From JAAXPZ01 sp965215705 (GTDB lineage Bacteria; Campylobacterota; Campylobacteria; Campylobacterales; Sulfurovaceae), in the NCBI GenBank assembly GCA_965215705.1, contig CBDCEE010000016.1, positions 1 through 64,000 of the forward strand: DNA of 64,000 nucleotides, in the 5' to 3' direction. The notes below the pieces were generated by a model. It was not told the DNA's origin. It saw only the letters and a list, made by a program, of their open reading frames with translations, and made no database searches. A program made the translations under genes and the position numbers. Each line of letters begins with the position of its first letter. The stretch's first letter is position 1. This document shows, in pieces, positions 54,284-62,530 of this stretch.

Positions 54284-55735
54284 TTAGTAACGTACCTTGA
54301 TATCTTGAGCCCTGATCGAGTCAATCAGGTCGGTCAGTTTCTTCATCCTCTCCTCTTCAGCATGCAGCGCATTTTGTGCTTCAAGGTTAAATCCAGAGAG
54401 CTTCTTCTCCAGATACCCTGTATCAAAACGAGCAGCAACAAAATCTGCATCTTTCACGATCTGCTGATGTAGTGGGATATTGGTAGGTACGCCTTCGATA
54501 ACATATTCACTGAGTGCTCTGCGTGCTTTTCGCATCACACCACGCCAATCCAGTGCATACACGATCAGCTTACCAATCATCGAATCATAGTGAGGTGGGA
54601 TTTTGTAGCCACTATATGCTATGCCGTCCATTCTTACACCAAATCCACCGGGAGCTAGGTAGTTATTGATCGTACCCGGTGCCGGTGCAAAATCATTTTG
54701 CACATCCTCTGCATTGATACGAAACTCGATGGCATATCCTTTGAAGCTGATATCCTCTTGCAGGTACTGCAACTTGTCACCCTCAGCGATCTCTATCATC
54801 CGCTTTACCAGATCAAGACCAGAGATCATCTCTGTGATGGTATGCTCTACCTGGATACGGGTATTCATCTCCATAAAATAAAAATGATCTTCACTGTCTA
54901 CGAGAAACTCCATCGTTCCAACACTCTCATATCCCAACCGAAACATAGCTTTGGTACTAGCACGGTAGAGCTCTTTGCGTATCTCATTTGATAGATTAGG
55001 AGCCGGTGCGATCTCTACCACTTTTTGATGACGACGTTGGATCGAACAGTCCCGATCAGATAAGTGGACTACATTGCCATAAGAGTCAGCAATAATCTGT
55101 ACCTCGATATGTCTTGGGTTCTCAAGGTATTTCTCTACAAACACCTCATCTTTCCCAAAAAATCGTAAAGACTCCTGCGTGGCTTCTTCAAAGAGTTTGG
55201 AAAAACTCCCCGCCTCTGTCACGATACGCATACCACGACCTCCACCCCCAAAGGCAGCTTTGATAATCACAGGATAGCCGATCTCTTCCGCAATAGATCT
55301 ACCTTCCTCTGCATTTGCAATAGGCTCTATCGTCCCTGGTAATATAGGTACACCCAGCTCCTTCATGGCACGCTTCGAGGCAATCTTATCCCCAAAGAGA
55401 TCAATATGCTCTGCTTTGGGACCAATGAAAATAATACCAGCCTCTTCACAAGCTCTTGCAAAATCTCCATTTTCGGATAAAAAACCATACCCTGGATGAA
55501 TCGCATCACAGTCTGCTTTTTTTGCCAATGAGATAATACGGTCATAATTAAGATACGCTTCAATAGGATCACCGAGAATAGGATAGGCTTCATCCGCTTT
55601 GCGTACCCAGACACCCTCGATATCCACTTCAGAAAAGAGAGAAACACTTTTGATCTCCAACTCTCGACATGCACGGATGATCCTTAGTGCGATTTCACCA
55701 CGATTGGCAATCAAAATCTTCTGTATTTTTTTCAT
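54284..55735 (-). CDS. accC: Biotin carboxylase (acetyl-CoA carboxylase subunit)
   Basis: AccC carboxylates the biotin of AccB with bicarbonate and ATP. The 483-residue protein opens KILIANRGEIALRIIRACRE and has HPGYGFLSEN, the ATP-grasp glycine loop FGGGGRGMRIV, the region FMEMNTRIQVEHT with its catalytic residues, and ends in an extra 30-residue helix beyond the E. coli length. accB is not next to it. The gene is read in the same direction as ridA, 86 bases upstream. A pyruvate carboxylase subunit A is an alternative, since these are very similar. Confidence 0.9.
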   Translation of the reverse strand: MKKIQKILIANRGEIALRIIRACRELEIKSVSLFSEVDIEGVWVRKADEAYPILGDPIEAYLNYDRIISLAKKADCDAIHPGYGFLSENGDFARACEEAGIIFIGPKAEHIDLFGDKIASKRAMKELGVPILPGTIEPIANAEEGRSIAEEIGYPVIIKAAFGGGGRGMRIVTEAGSFSKLFEEATQESLRFFGKDEVFVEKYLENPRHIEVQIIADSYGNVVHLSDRDCSIQRRHQKVVEIAPAPNLSNEIRKELYRASTKAMFRLGYESVGTMEFLVDSEDHFYFMEMNTRIQVEHTITEMISGLDLVKRMIEIAEGDKLQYLQEDISFKGYAIEFRINAEDVQNDFAPAPGTINNYLAPGGFGVRMDGIAYSGYKIPPHYDSMIGKLIVYALDWRGVMRKARRALSEYVIEGVPTNIPLHQQIVKDADFVAARFDTGYLEKKLSGFNLEAQNALHAEEERMKKLTDLIDSIRAQDIKVRY

Positions 55736-55821
55736 CTATACGCTCCTTTTTCGATAAACTCTACCATATGAGCAAGAAAAAAAGTATCTAGATTGATAAG
55801 GTTATTCTACCCATGGAACTA

Positions 55822-56208
55822 TCAGTAATTCTGATGCAAAATCCTTGCTATACACTCTATCTCTACCTTTGCATTTAAAGGTAGTGTCTTGACAGCAACC
55901 GTACTTCTGGCTGGTCTGTTATTGAGAAAATACTCTGCATAGACTGTATTAACTGCCACAAAATCATCCATATCTGCCAAGAAGATTGTTGTCTTCACTA
56001 CATCTTCATACCTAGCACCTGCTTCGGACAAAATAGCACCCAAATTTTTGAGTACCTGATGTGTCTGAGCATGGATATCACCTTCTAACATATTTCCCTC
56101 TGGCGTCAAAGGGATCTGTCCTGCGGTATAAACCATACCCCCTATCTGCACTGCCTGCGAATAGGGCCCTATAGCTGCAGGTGCGCCTGTTGTTGAAATC
56201 TCTTTCAT
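55822..56208 (-). CDS. ridA: RidA-family enamine/imine deaminase
   Basis: A 128-residue RidA protein that hydrolyses reactive enamines such as 2-aminoacrylate from PLP enzymes. It has GPYSQAVQIGGMVYTAGQIP at the start and the substrate-binding arginine in NRPARSTVAV, with the C-terminal VEIECIARI. It follows the small lipoprotein gene by 11 bases. It may protect against intermediates made by the many PLP enzymes in this genome. Confidence 0.95.
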   Translation of the reverse strand: MKEISTTGAPAAIGPYSQAVQIGGMVYTAGQIPLTPEGNMLEGDIHAQTHQVLKNLGAILSEAGARYEDVVKTTIFLADMDDFVAVNTVYAEYFLNNRPARSTVAVKTLPLNAKVEIECIARILHQNY

Positions 56209-56219
56209 AGTGTCTCTCC

Positions 56220-56552
56220 TTAATTATTTTCGTAAAAGATATAGCTGGTAGAGTAGTCAGAAAACTCAAAATAGGTCTTGTTCTCTCCTGCATCTTTTTT
56301 CATATTGAAATTTTTGTCATCATAGCCATAGCCATAACGATACGGTCTTGCTACTGCATCATTGGTGCCGTATGCGGTAGAGAGCTTATCTATTTTGATA
56401 AAGCGCTTAACCAACTTATCGCCTGCATAGATATCTAGCACACCATTGGTACCCGTCCAGTTCTGTATCGATCTGCTGAGGCTGTTTTGTGTCTCTTGGG
56501 TACAACCGATTAATAGCAGCACCATACTTATCGCTAAAATGATTTTTTTCAT
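56220..56552 (-). CDS. Putative lipoprotein of unknown function
   Basis: A 110-residue protein with a signal peptide ending in a lipobox L-L-I-G-C near 13-17. The rest is a small domain rich in tyrosine, lysine and aspartate (YRYGYGYDDKNFNMKKDAGENK). I do not recognise a family. It lies 11 bases upstream of ridA and is probably outer-membrane or periplasm facing. Confidence 0.7.
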   Translation of the reverse strand: MKKIILAISMVLLLIGCTQETQNSLSRSIQNWTGTNGVLDIYAGDKLVKRFIKIDKLSTAYGTNDAVARPYRYGYGYDDKNFNMKKDAGENKTYFEFSDYSTSYIFYENN

Positions 56553-56585
56553 GCTGACTCCTTGGTATTATTATAGCAAAAATTA

Positions 56586-57260
56586 CTAAATAGGCATCTC
56601 GAATTTCTGAGTGATGAGCTCTCCTTCTTCACTGAAGTAAAGATAGTAAAGCATCTCTTTTGCTACGGGAAGCCCCGCCAAATAACGCAATGCCAGATTG
56701 GCTTGGAGAGAGCCGATATGCATCACAATCGGAGCTGTGATGCCTGCAGGTGTATGGTCAGAGATATTCATCGACTCAAAACTTGACTGCTCAAAGAAGC
56801 AGACCTGCCCATGAAATGCCTCAACACTCCCATAGATCCATGGTATACCCAGCTCTTTCGCATACCGGTCTATCTCTGCTCTGACAGGGAGATTATCCGT
56901 CCCATCGAGGATCAGGTCATAATGGTTGCCCATCTGCCTAAAATCCTCAAAGCCCATATCAAAGGCTGTAGATTTGACAAAAGGGTTTTTGCGTTTGATC
57001 AGCTCCGTGACTGCTTTCGCCTTACTCTTGCCTTCATCCTCCAACGTAAAGGCAATCTGTCGATGAATGTTGTGCAGAGAGACAGTATCAAAATCCACCA
57101 TATCCACCACACCGATCCCCGAAGTTCCCAGTGCCATCGCTAAGGTACTTCCCAAGCCACCTGCTCCGATAATAGCGATCTTTTTGTGCTGAAGTGACTT
57201 TTGGGTTGCTTCTCCCCAGAGCTGTATTTGTCTGTTAAAATAGTCTTCTACGACCATCAT
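56586..57260 (-). CDS. ThiF/MoeB/HesA-family adenylyltransferase
   Basis: A 224-residue E1-like enzyme that adenylates the C terminus of a ubiquitin-like sulfur carrier such as ThiS or MoaD. The nucleotide motif is GAGGLGSTLAMALG near 32-45, with DFDTVSLHNIHRQ and DGTDNLPVRAEID downstream. The zinc C-x2-C pair of many MoeB/ThiF proteins is not visible, and the usual catalytic cysteine is not clear. The start overlaps the nitrilase-like gene by 4 bases. Which carrier it serves is unknown. Confidence 0.85.
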   Translation of the reverse strand: MMVVEDYFNRQIQLWGEATQKSLQHKKIAIIGAGGLGSTLAMALGTSGIGVVDMVDFDTVSLHNIHRQIAFTLEDEGKSKAKAVTELIKRKNPFVKSTAFDMGFEDFRQMGNHYDLILDGTDNLPVRAEIDRYAKELGIPWIYGSVEAFHGQVCFFEQSSFESMNISDHTPAGITAPIVMHIGSLQANLALRYLAGLPVAKEMLYYLYFSEEGELITQKFEMPI

Positions 57261-58060
57261 TTCTCACGCCTCTCTATCTCATGAAGAAACTGCCAAGAGC
57301 TATGGTGCTCTTTGATCGCCTTTTTATTGATGGGCTCGATAAGCATAGACTCTTTATCCTCTAGCATCATCTCTATCTCTCCTTCAGGATTGACCAGCAT
57401 GCTGTCTCCGTAAAATCGCCAGGCGATCTCGCCATCAACGAACTCCCCCAAACGGTTGGCACGTAGGATGTAGCAACCATACAGAAAAGCCCTGCTTTTG
57501 ATCAGCTCTTTCCAGCGTTCATGAGAGCCGAATGTAGAAGCGGTAGGCAACAGTACGATATCGACCTTTTCACGCCTCACAGCATCCCAAAGAGGATCAA
57601 AATGTAGCTCAAACCCAGCCATCACAGCGATCTTGAAGCCTTTGTGCTTGAAGATCATCGGCGTATGTAGGGGCTTGACCTTGTTGTTGAAAAATCCTGC
57701 TTCATTCCAATGCTCATAGGGGATCAATATCTGTTGTGTATAGAATTCTGTCTTTTTCGGACTGATCTTGGCAATGGTTTTATAGAGTTTTTTCTTTTTG
57801 ACAAGGATGATGGGAACGATAAATGTCATTTTGTAAGATTTGGCAAACTTCTCCAGCATTTTGAGATGTTTTTTGGTCTGCTCTTTGACCATATTGCGGC
57901 TCATGCCTTCGAGTTCTCTAAAGAAATGGTTGAGCACATACTCTCCAAAGAGCATGATCTCCACCTTTCGCTCTTTGGCTTTTTTGAGATAGAACTCCAA
58001 CCGTGTGGCATTCATACCCAAGGTAGGTAGCTGTAAGGCACCTACGATCAGCTCTTTCAT
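57257..58060 (-). CDS. Nitrilase-fold protein lacking catalytic Cys and Lys
   Basis: A 267-residue protein of the carbon-nitrogen hydrolase fold. The catalytic glutamate of the Glu-Lys-Cys triad is present (Glu40 in MLFGEYVL). The usual catalytic-cysteine block aligns with IAVMAGFELHF, where the cysteine position is Gly149, and the lysine position near 110 reads Q in FYTQQILIP. It therefore looks like a pseudoenzyme or one with an altered chemistry. It overlaps xseB and thiF by 4 bases each, so it is made with them. The alignment is by eye. Confidence 0.82.
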   Translation of the reverse strand: MKELIVGALQLPTLGMNATRLEFYLKKAKERKVEIMLFGEYVLNHFFRELEGMSRNMVKEQTKKHLKMLEKFAKSYKMTFIVPIILVKKKKLYKTIAKISPKKTEFYTQQILIPYEHWNEAGFFNNKVKPLHTPMIFKHKGFKIAVMAGFELHFDPLWDAVRREKVDIVLLPTASTFGSHERWKELIKSRAFLYGCYILRANRLGEFVDGEIAWRFYGDSMLVNPEGEIEMMLEDKESMLIEPINKKAIKEHHSSWQFLHEIERREK

Positions 58061-58260
58061 GAACTGACCCCACTCTGCGCTTTTTCTATGGTCTCCACCT
58101 TGAGCTTGGCACCTTCGATCAGCGCTTGTGCCTCTTTGATGGTCTTTAGCCCCTCTTCATAGAGCTTTACACTCTGCTCCAGTGTGATCTCTGGATCCAT
58201 GAGTTTCTCTAGAAGTGTTTTGGAGTGGGCCAGCTTTTCTTCAAATGTTTTATTTTTCAT
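58057..58260 (-). CDS. xseB: Exodeoxyribonuclease VII small subunit
   Basis: XseB, 67 residues, the helical small subunit of exonuclease VII. It contains the family pattern FEEKLAHSKTLLEKLMDPEITLEQSVKLYEEGL (given here in part, about 5-37). The large subunit XseA is not in the window. It overlaps metX and the nitrilase-like gene by 4 bases each. Confidence 0.93.
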   Translation of the reverse strand: MKNKTFEEKLAHSKTLLEKLMDPEITLEQSVKLYEEGLKTIKEAQALIEGAKLKVETIEKAQSGVSS

Positions 58261-59354
58261 GTAGTCAATGCCTCTTTTAAAATTTTCTCAAACTTCTCTA
58301 TCTCTACCAAAAAGGCATCATGCCCATAATCACTCTCGATCTCATGGTAAGCATGCTGCTGCTCATTACGCTCCATCATACGAGCGATATGTGCCATCTC
58401 AGAGGGGAAGAAGAGGTAGTCTCCTTTGAACCCGATAAGATGTGTCTCAGCCTTCACCCTCAGTATGGCTTCATGTAGAGAATCATACCCTCTGGAGAGA
58501 TTAAAGGTATTGACCGCTTTTGCCAGATAGAGATAGCTCATCGGGTCAAAAATACGGGAGAAATTGTTGGTATTGTACTCCATATACCGCTCCACTTCAT
58601 AACGGCCGAAGAGTTCAAAAAGTCCATCCGTACCGACATAATTGCGTCCAAACTTCTCATCCATAGAGGTGGGGCTCAGATAGGAGATATGCCCTGCGAT
58701 CCGCCCGATCGCCAGTCCATCCAATCCCTGCTCCACAAAGGCATCTTTGGCATAATTACCATGCTCAAAACGCGTATCTCTACGGATCGCCTCCATCGCA
58801 ACCTTGTTAAATGCGATCGTCCATGGGCGTGTCGCATAGGTCGCTGCCAGTGCGATGATCCTATCTGCAAAATTGGGATAATCCACAGCAAACTGTAGTG
58901 CTTGCATCCCGCCCAGTGATCCACCCACGATTGCTTTGAGATGGTGGATACCCAGAGAACTCAACAGCTGCTTCTGTGCACGGATCATATCTTTGACTGT
59001 GATGACTGGAAACTTTAGTCGATAGGGTGCTTGACTGGGATAGGCATCACTCATCGGCCCTGTACTGCCATAGCAAGAGCCCAGTACATTGATACAGATA
59101 ACAAAGTGCTCAGTCGTATCGATCGCTTTGTCTTCACCGATCACACCATCCCACCAGCCAGGTTTGCGATCATCCTCATACTGCCCTGCAGCATGGTGAC
59201 TCCCTGTCAAAGCATGACAGACCAGTACCACGTTGTCCTTGGCATCATTGAGTACCCCATAGGTCTCATAGGCAAGCTCATACGGCTCCAGTATACGCCC
59301 ACTTTCTAGATACAATGGTGTGGTAAATTTAGCTACTTTGGTTTCTATCTGCAT
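58257..59354 (-). CDS. metX: Homoserine O-acetyltransferase MetX
   Basis: MetX acetylates homoserine with acetyl-CoA, giving the substrate used by MetY. The 365-residue alpha/beta hydrolase starts MQIETKVAKF, with the nucleophile serine in VGGSLGGMQALQFA, the arginine/acid region HAALTGSHHAAGQ (read VCHALTGSHH), and the catalytic His in DYGHDAFLVE. The start at 59354 removes an unlikely 23-residue upstream extension. It heads the overlapping run metX-xseB-nitrilase-like-thiF. The inverted repeat at 59382-59430 lies just upstream. Confidence 0.96.
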   Translation of the reverse strand: MQIETKVAKFTTPLYLESGRILEPYELAYETYGVLNDAKDNVVLVCHALTGSHHAAGQYEDDRKPGWWDGVIGEDKAIDTTEHFVICINVLGSCYGSTGPMSDAYPSQAPYRLKFPVITVKDMIRAQKQLLSSLGIHHLKAIVGGSLGGMQALQFAVDYPNFADRIIALAATYATRPWTIAFNKVAMEAIRRDTRFEHGNYAKDAFVEQGLDGLAIGRIAGHISYLSPTSMDEKFGRNYVGTDGLFELFGRYEVERYMEYNTNNFSRIFDPMSYLYLAKAVNTFNLSRGYDSLHEAILRVKAETHLIGFKGDYLFFPSEMAHIARMMERNEQQHAYHEIESDYGHDAFLVEIEKFEKILKEALTT

Positions 59355-59381
59355 GTCTGTCTTTAGGTTTGGAATCAAGGA

Positions 59382-59430
59382 AAACTCTATGTATAGGTAA
59401 TACCTACAACATCTCCTATGCATAGAGGTT
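59382..59430. repeat. Inverted repeat upstream of metX
   Basis: AAACTCTATGTATAGG (59382-59397) is complementary to CCTATGCATAGAGGTT (59415-59430) at 14 of 16 positions, with an internal TAGGT/ACCTA palindrome in the loop. It lies between the metX start and the stop of the thioredoxin-like gene, so it may be the terminator of the latter or an operator for metX. Confidence 0.5.
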
Positions 59431-59459
59431 CTCTTAAGCTATTTTATCAAAATTGGGCT

Positions 59460-59864
59460 TTAGTTGTAACGACCTTTGACAATCTCACTTGCCCAATACT
59501 CTATCTGCTTGGTATCCAGTCCTCCCGTGAAACGATCCATCTCTTTGCCATGGATGAAGAGTATCGTGGTAGGAATACTCTGGACATGATACTTGCTGGC
59601 TATAGCCTGCTGCTTGTCCACATTGAGTTCTGTAAAGATGATTTTATTGACATACGATTGGGACACTTTTTTATATTTGGGGGTCATACGCCTGCAGGGG
59701 CCGCACCATGCTGCCCAAAACTTCACAAGCACTGGCTTTTTGGAGGAGAGTATATGCTGAAAGTTTTTGGGGTTGAGATCGATGACTGTGCTGCTGCCCG
59801 CACTCAGGCTCTGCACACCTAGTAGCATAGATGTGACCATGAGGATTTTGACTATTTTTTTCAT
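59460..59864 (-). CDS. Exported thioredoxin-like protein
   Basis: A 134-residue thioredoxin-fold protein with a signal peptide (about 1-21, cleavage near LSA-GSS), so probably periplasmic. The active site is WCGPC in VKFWAAWCGPCRRM near 49-62, the usual thioredoxin motif rather than a DsbA one. It would reduce or exchange disulfides on exported proteins. It is upstream of metX on the same strand, with a 105-base gap holding the inverted repeat. Confidence 0.88.
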   Translation of the reverse strand: MKKIVKILMVTSMLLGVQSLSAGSSTVIDLNPKNFQHILSSKKPVLVKFWAAWCGPCRRMTPKYKKVSQSYVNKIIFTELNVDKQQAIASKYHVQSIPTTILFIHGKEMDRFTGGLDTKQIEYWASEIVKGRYN

Positions 59865-59904
59865 AGGAGATTATAGTCAAAAATCCTAAATAGCAAGGTT
59901 CTCC

Positions 59905-60423
59905 CTAAAACCACATCCTCTTGAGGACATTCTCTTTGGTCTTGATCATGTAGGAGATGATACCTGCTACATGCATCACGATCAGTGCCATGAGTAGCTT
60001 CGTTGCTACGGCATGTACGCCACCTGCCAGTTTACTAAGGCTCGTAGCATCTGCGTAGAGTTCCGCCTCTTTACCAAAAAAGACGATGTCTCCCAACCCT
60101 GAAGTATTGGCAGCAACCAGACCACTCAGTCCAACAATGATAAGCATGAGATAGATCAAGCGGTGATTCCATTTGATGATCTGCTCTCTGCCTATACCTA
60201 CCTCTAATGGCTTCATCTCAGGATGCTTGCTGACTTTGAAAAGGCGTACAAAAGTGATCACTGTGATCAAAGCCCCCAGGATCATATGTCCTTTGAGTGA
60301 GCCTATTTTATCTACATTGTTTGGCATCTCTGAGAGGATCAGCCCTCCGCTTAGCAGTACAAAAGCAATCAGTGCCGCATGTATCCAGTGGATACGCACC
60401 ATACATTTACTGTATTTTTCCAT
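59905..60423 (-). CDS. Cytochrome b561-type membrane haem protein
   Basis: A 172-residue inner-membrane cytochrome b561 of the bacterial type, with four helices. Candidate haem ligands are His14 and His17 in RIHWIHA, His in LKGHMILGA, His in WNHRLIYL, and two in GVHAVATKLLMALIVMHVAG. It would pass electrons from quinol or superoxide. The start at 60423 has AAGGAAT upstream; a longer frame from 60444 lacks this spacing. It sits alone between the aminotransferase and thioredoxin-like genes. Confidence 0.88.
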   Translation of the reverse strand: MEKYSKCMVRIHWIHAALIAFVLLSGGLILSEMPNNVDKIGSLKGHMILGALITVITFVRLFKVSKHPEMKPLEVGIGREQIIKWNHRLIYLMLIIVGLSGLVAANTSGLGDIVFFGKEAELYADATSLSKLAGGVHAVATKLLMALIVMHVAGIISYMIKTKENVLKRMWF

Positions 60424-60492
60424 GGTTTCTATTCCTTGTATCAATTTCAGCGAATTGTATACAAGGATTTACTAACGAACCCTAACGAACCC

Positions 60493-61608
60493 TTAACGAT
60501 CTTTTAGATATCTCTCCAAACGCGCTACCCCTTCTCTCATATGTGTGATACTTCGTGTATAGGAAAATCGCAAGTAATGGTTCGTACCATTACTGCCAAA
60601 GTCGATCCCTGGGGTCACTGCGATATGGATCTCTCTGAGGAGCTCTTCGCTAAATGCCACGGCATCCTCGGTATAGGCTGAGACATCACACCAGAGATAA
60701 AATGCCCCATCAGGCTTGGCATCAATTTTAAAATAGGGACTGAGTGCCTCATAGAGATAGTCCCTTCGAGCTTGAAAATCCTCTCTCGTCTTTGCCAGGT
60801 GGCCATAATCAAAGGCTTCCAGTGCAGCATACTGACTCAATGTCGGTGCAGAGATATAGAGATTCTGTGCGATGATCTCTGCAGGCCGTACCAACTGCTC
60901 AGGCACGATCATCCAGCCCAGCCGGATACCGGGCATACAGAAGTACTTGGAGAAACCGTTGATCACGATCACCTCATCACTAAACTCCAGTGCTGTAGCC
61001 GCCTTGCTATCATAGACCAGCCCATGATAGAGCTCATCAGAGATAAAGGCGATATCCCTCTCTTGACAATAATGGATCAGTGCAGAGAGGTTCTCTCTAC
61101 TATAGATCGTACCGGTAGGGTTGGAGGGAGAGGAGATATGCAGTGCCTGCATCACATGCCCTTCCAAATGTTCTGGGCTGAGCTGGTATCCATCCTCCAC
61201 ACCGATAGGCATAAAGAGCGGCTCCACATCCACCATATGGGCAAAGTTCTTGTAGCAGGGATAGGAGGGATCACTCATGCCCAGTACCTCTCCATGTCGT
61301 AGTGTCAGCAGATACGCCACCAGAAAGGCGATACTCGTCCCCGGTGTGAGCAGGATATGTCCAGGATCTACCTCTACCCCATACTCCCTATGGTAATGTG
61401 CTGCTATCTTCTCTCTCAGCTCCAGCAAGCCCAAACTCTCTGTATAGGAGAAAGCATCCTGTTCAACTGCCTTTTTGAGTGCCGCTTTGACTCGGGGAGA
61501 AGGAGGCAGATCAGGCTGTCCCACCTCGAAATGGATCGTATCCTCATATTTTGCCGCTTCCCGTACCAGATCCATCACACGAAATGAACTCATCTTGTTA
61601 TATCTCAC
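60493..61608 (-). CDS. PLP-dependent aminotransferase, class I/II
   Basis: A 372-residue fold-type I aminotransferase. It has HFEVGQPDLPPSPRVK near the start, SNPTGTIYSRENL, YHGLVYD, and the PLP lysine in INGFSKYFCMPGIRLGWM, with RFSYTRS near the end. The substrate (aspartate, aromatic or other) cannot be read from the sequence. A GTG at 61608 has GAGAGG 6 bases upstream; a TTG at 61614 or an ATG at 61593 are alternatives. It is divergent from the secreted protein at 61731. Confidence 0.9.
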   Translation of the reverse strand: MRYNKMSSFRVMDLVREAAKYEDTIHFEVGQPDLPPSPRVKAALKKAVEQDAFSYTESLGLLELREKIAAHYHREYGVEVDPGHILLTPGTSIAFLVAYLLTLRHGEVLGMSDPSYPCYKNFAHMVDVEPLFMPIGVEDGYQLSPEHLEGHVMQALHISSPSNPTGTIYSRENLSALIHYCQERDIAFISDELYHGLVYDSKAATALEFSDEVIVINGFSKYFCMPGIRLGWMIVPEQLVRPAEIIAQNLYISAPTLSQYAALEAFDYGHLAKTREDFQARRDYLYEALSPYFKIDAKPDGAFYLWCDVSAYTEDAVAFSEELLREIHIAVTPGIDFGSNGTNHYLRFSYTRSITHMREGVARLERYLKDR

Positions 61609-61690
61609 ACACAACCTCTCAATTTTTCATTCCTCGGTTCCTCATTTTAAGCTCCTCTTTCTTCATTCCAAATTCTACCCTATTTAACCT

Positions 61691-61720
61691 AGCATGCTAT
61701 AATCATTATCACTATTTTGG
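61691..61720 (+). promoter_or_regulatory. Promoter of the secreted-protein gene, possible Fur-like site
   Basis: TATAAT at 61698-61703 lies in CTATAATCATTATCAC, whose ATAATCATTATC matches the right half of the E. coli Fur consensus. GGGAG at about 61716-61720 is the ribosome site. The left half of the Fur site is not conserved, so iron control is only a suggestion. Confidence 0.45.
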
Positions 61721-61730
61721 GAGTACTTGA

Positions 61731-62474
61731 ATGAAAAAAATACTATCTGTTTTGCTACTGCTTATCACTACCCTGTTCTCTGCTAGTCCAGAGCAGGTAG
61801 AGCGTTACCTTATGCTCTCTCACGCTGAAGAGGATCTAATCGAACTCGAGTCAAGCTTTACTGCTATGCAGAACCGTATGGATGCCAAGGACGGCAACGG
61901 TACCACGTATGATACAGAACTGCTCACCGTACGTTTCCGTGAACATCTCCAAAAAACCCTGAGTGAGAGCGAGATGGAGAAGGTACTGGAGAACTACAAG
62001 AGCGATGCCCTGCTAAAGTTTGTCTATGAATCTAGTGACCCGGAGGGTGACTTTATGGAGATCCAAAAGTATGCCAAAGAGGCCAAAGCCGACCCCGAAC
62101 TCGAAAGCCGTCTGGGCATTGTCAAAAAGATCAACCAGTACTATAGCAACAAAGAGGCGATCATACAGATGTTTGATACCTTGATCGTACCGGTGATGAA
62201 GCGTCTAAAACCCAATGATTCTGACGAGGATCGGATCAAAAAGATGCGAGAAAAATACCTCGAATCCATGATCAAAAATGGCTACAACCAGATCCTCTAT
62301 GCCACCCGTGAATTCAGCACTGAGGAGCTCGATGAGCTACTGGAGATCGCCAAAACACCTGCCATGGGATATGAGACCAAAGCCGTCTATGGGGCAATGG
62401 CATACGCCATGCAGGAGTTTATGGAGAAGATGGCAGACCGCATGGGGCACAGAAAAGGTACTAAAAGTAAATAG
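61731..62474 (+). CDS. Secreted helical protein of unknown function
   Basis: A 247-residue protein with a clear signal peptide (about 1-18, cleavage near FSA-SPE), mostly helical. A stretch near residues 198-222, EFSTEELDELLEIAKTPAMG, resembles the DUF2059 core (F-T-x-x-E-L ... F-x-T-P-x-G), but this is a weak likeness. It is 56 bases before the MBL-fold gene, perhaps in one transcript. No function is assigned. Confidence 0.75.
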   Translation: MKKILSVLLLLITTLFSASPEQVERYLMLSHAEEDLIELESSFTAMQNRMDAKDGNGTTYDTELLTVRFREHLQKTLSESEMEKVLENYKSDALLKFVYESSDPEGDFMEIQKYAKEAKADPELESRLGIVKKINQYYSNKEAIIQMFDTLIVPVMKRLKPNDSDEDRIKKMREKYLESMIKNGYNQILYATREFSTEELDELLEIAKTPAMGYETKAVYGAMAYAMQEFMEKMADRMGHRKGTKSK

Positions 62475-62530
62475 TATGTCTATTGCAGAGATAGATCTCT
62501 CAGCCACACACATACTTAAAAAGGGAAATC

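Noticed and set aside
59355..59423. Earlier start for metX
   Set aside because: The added 23 residues do not resemble MetX, and the frame crosses an inverted repeat that is better explained as regulatory DNA.
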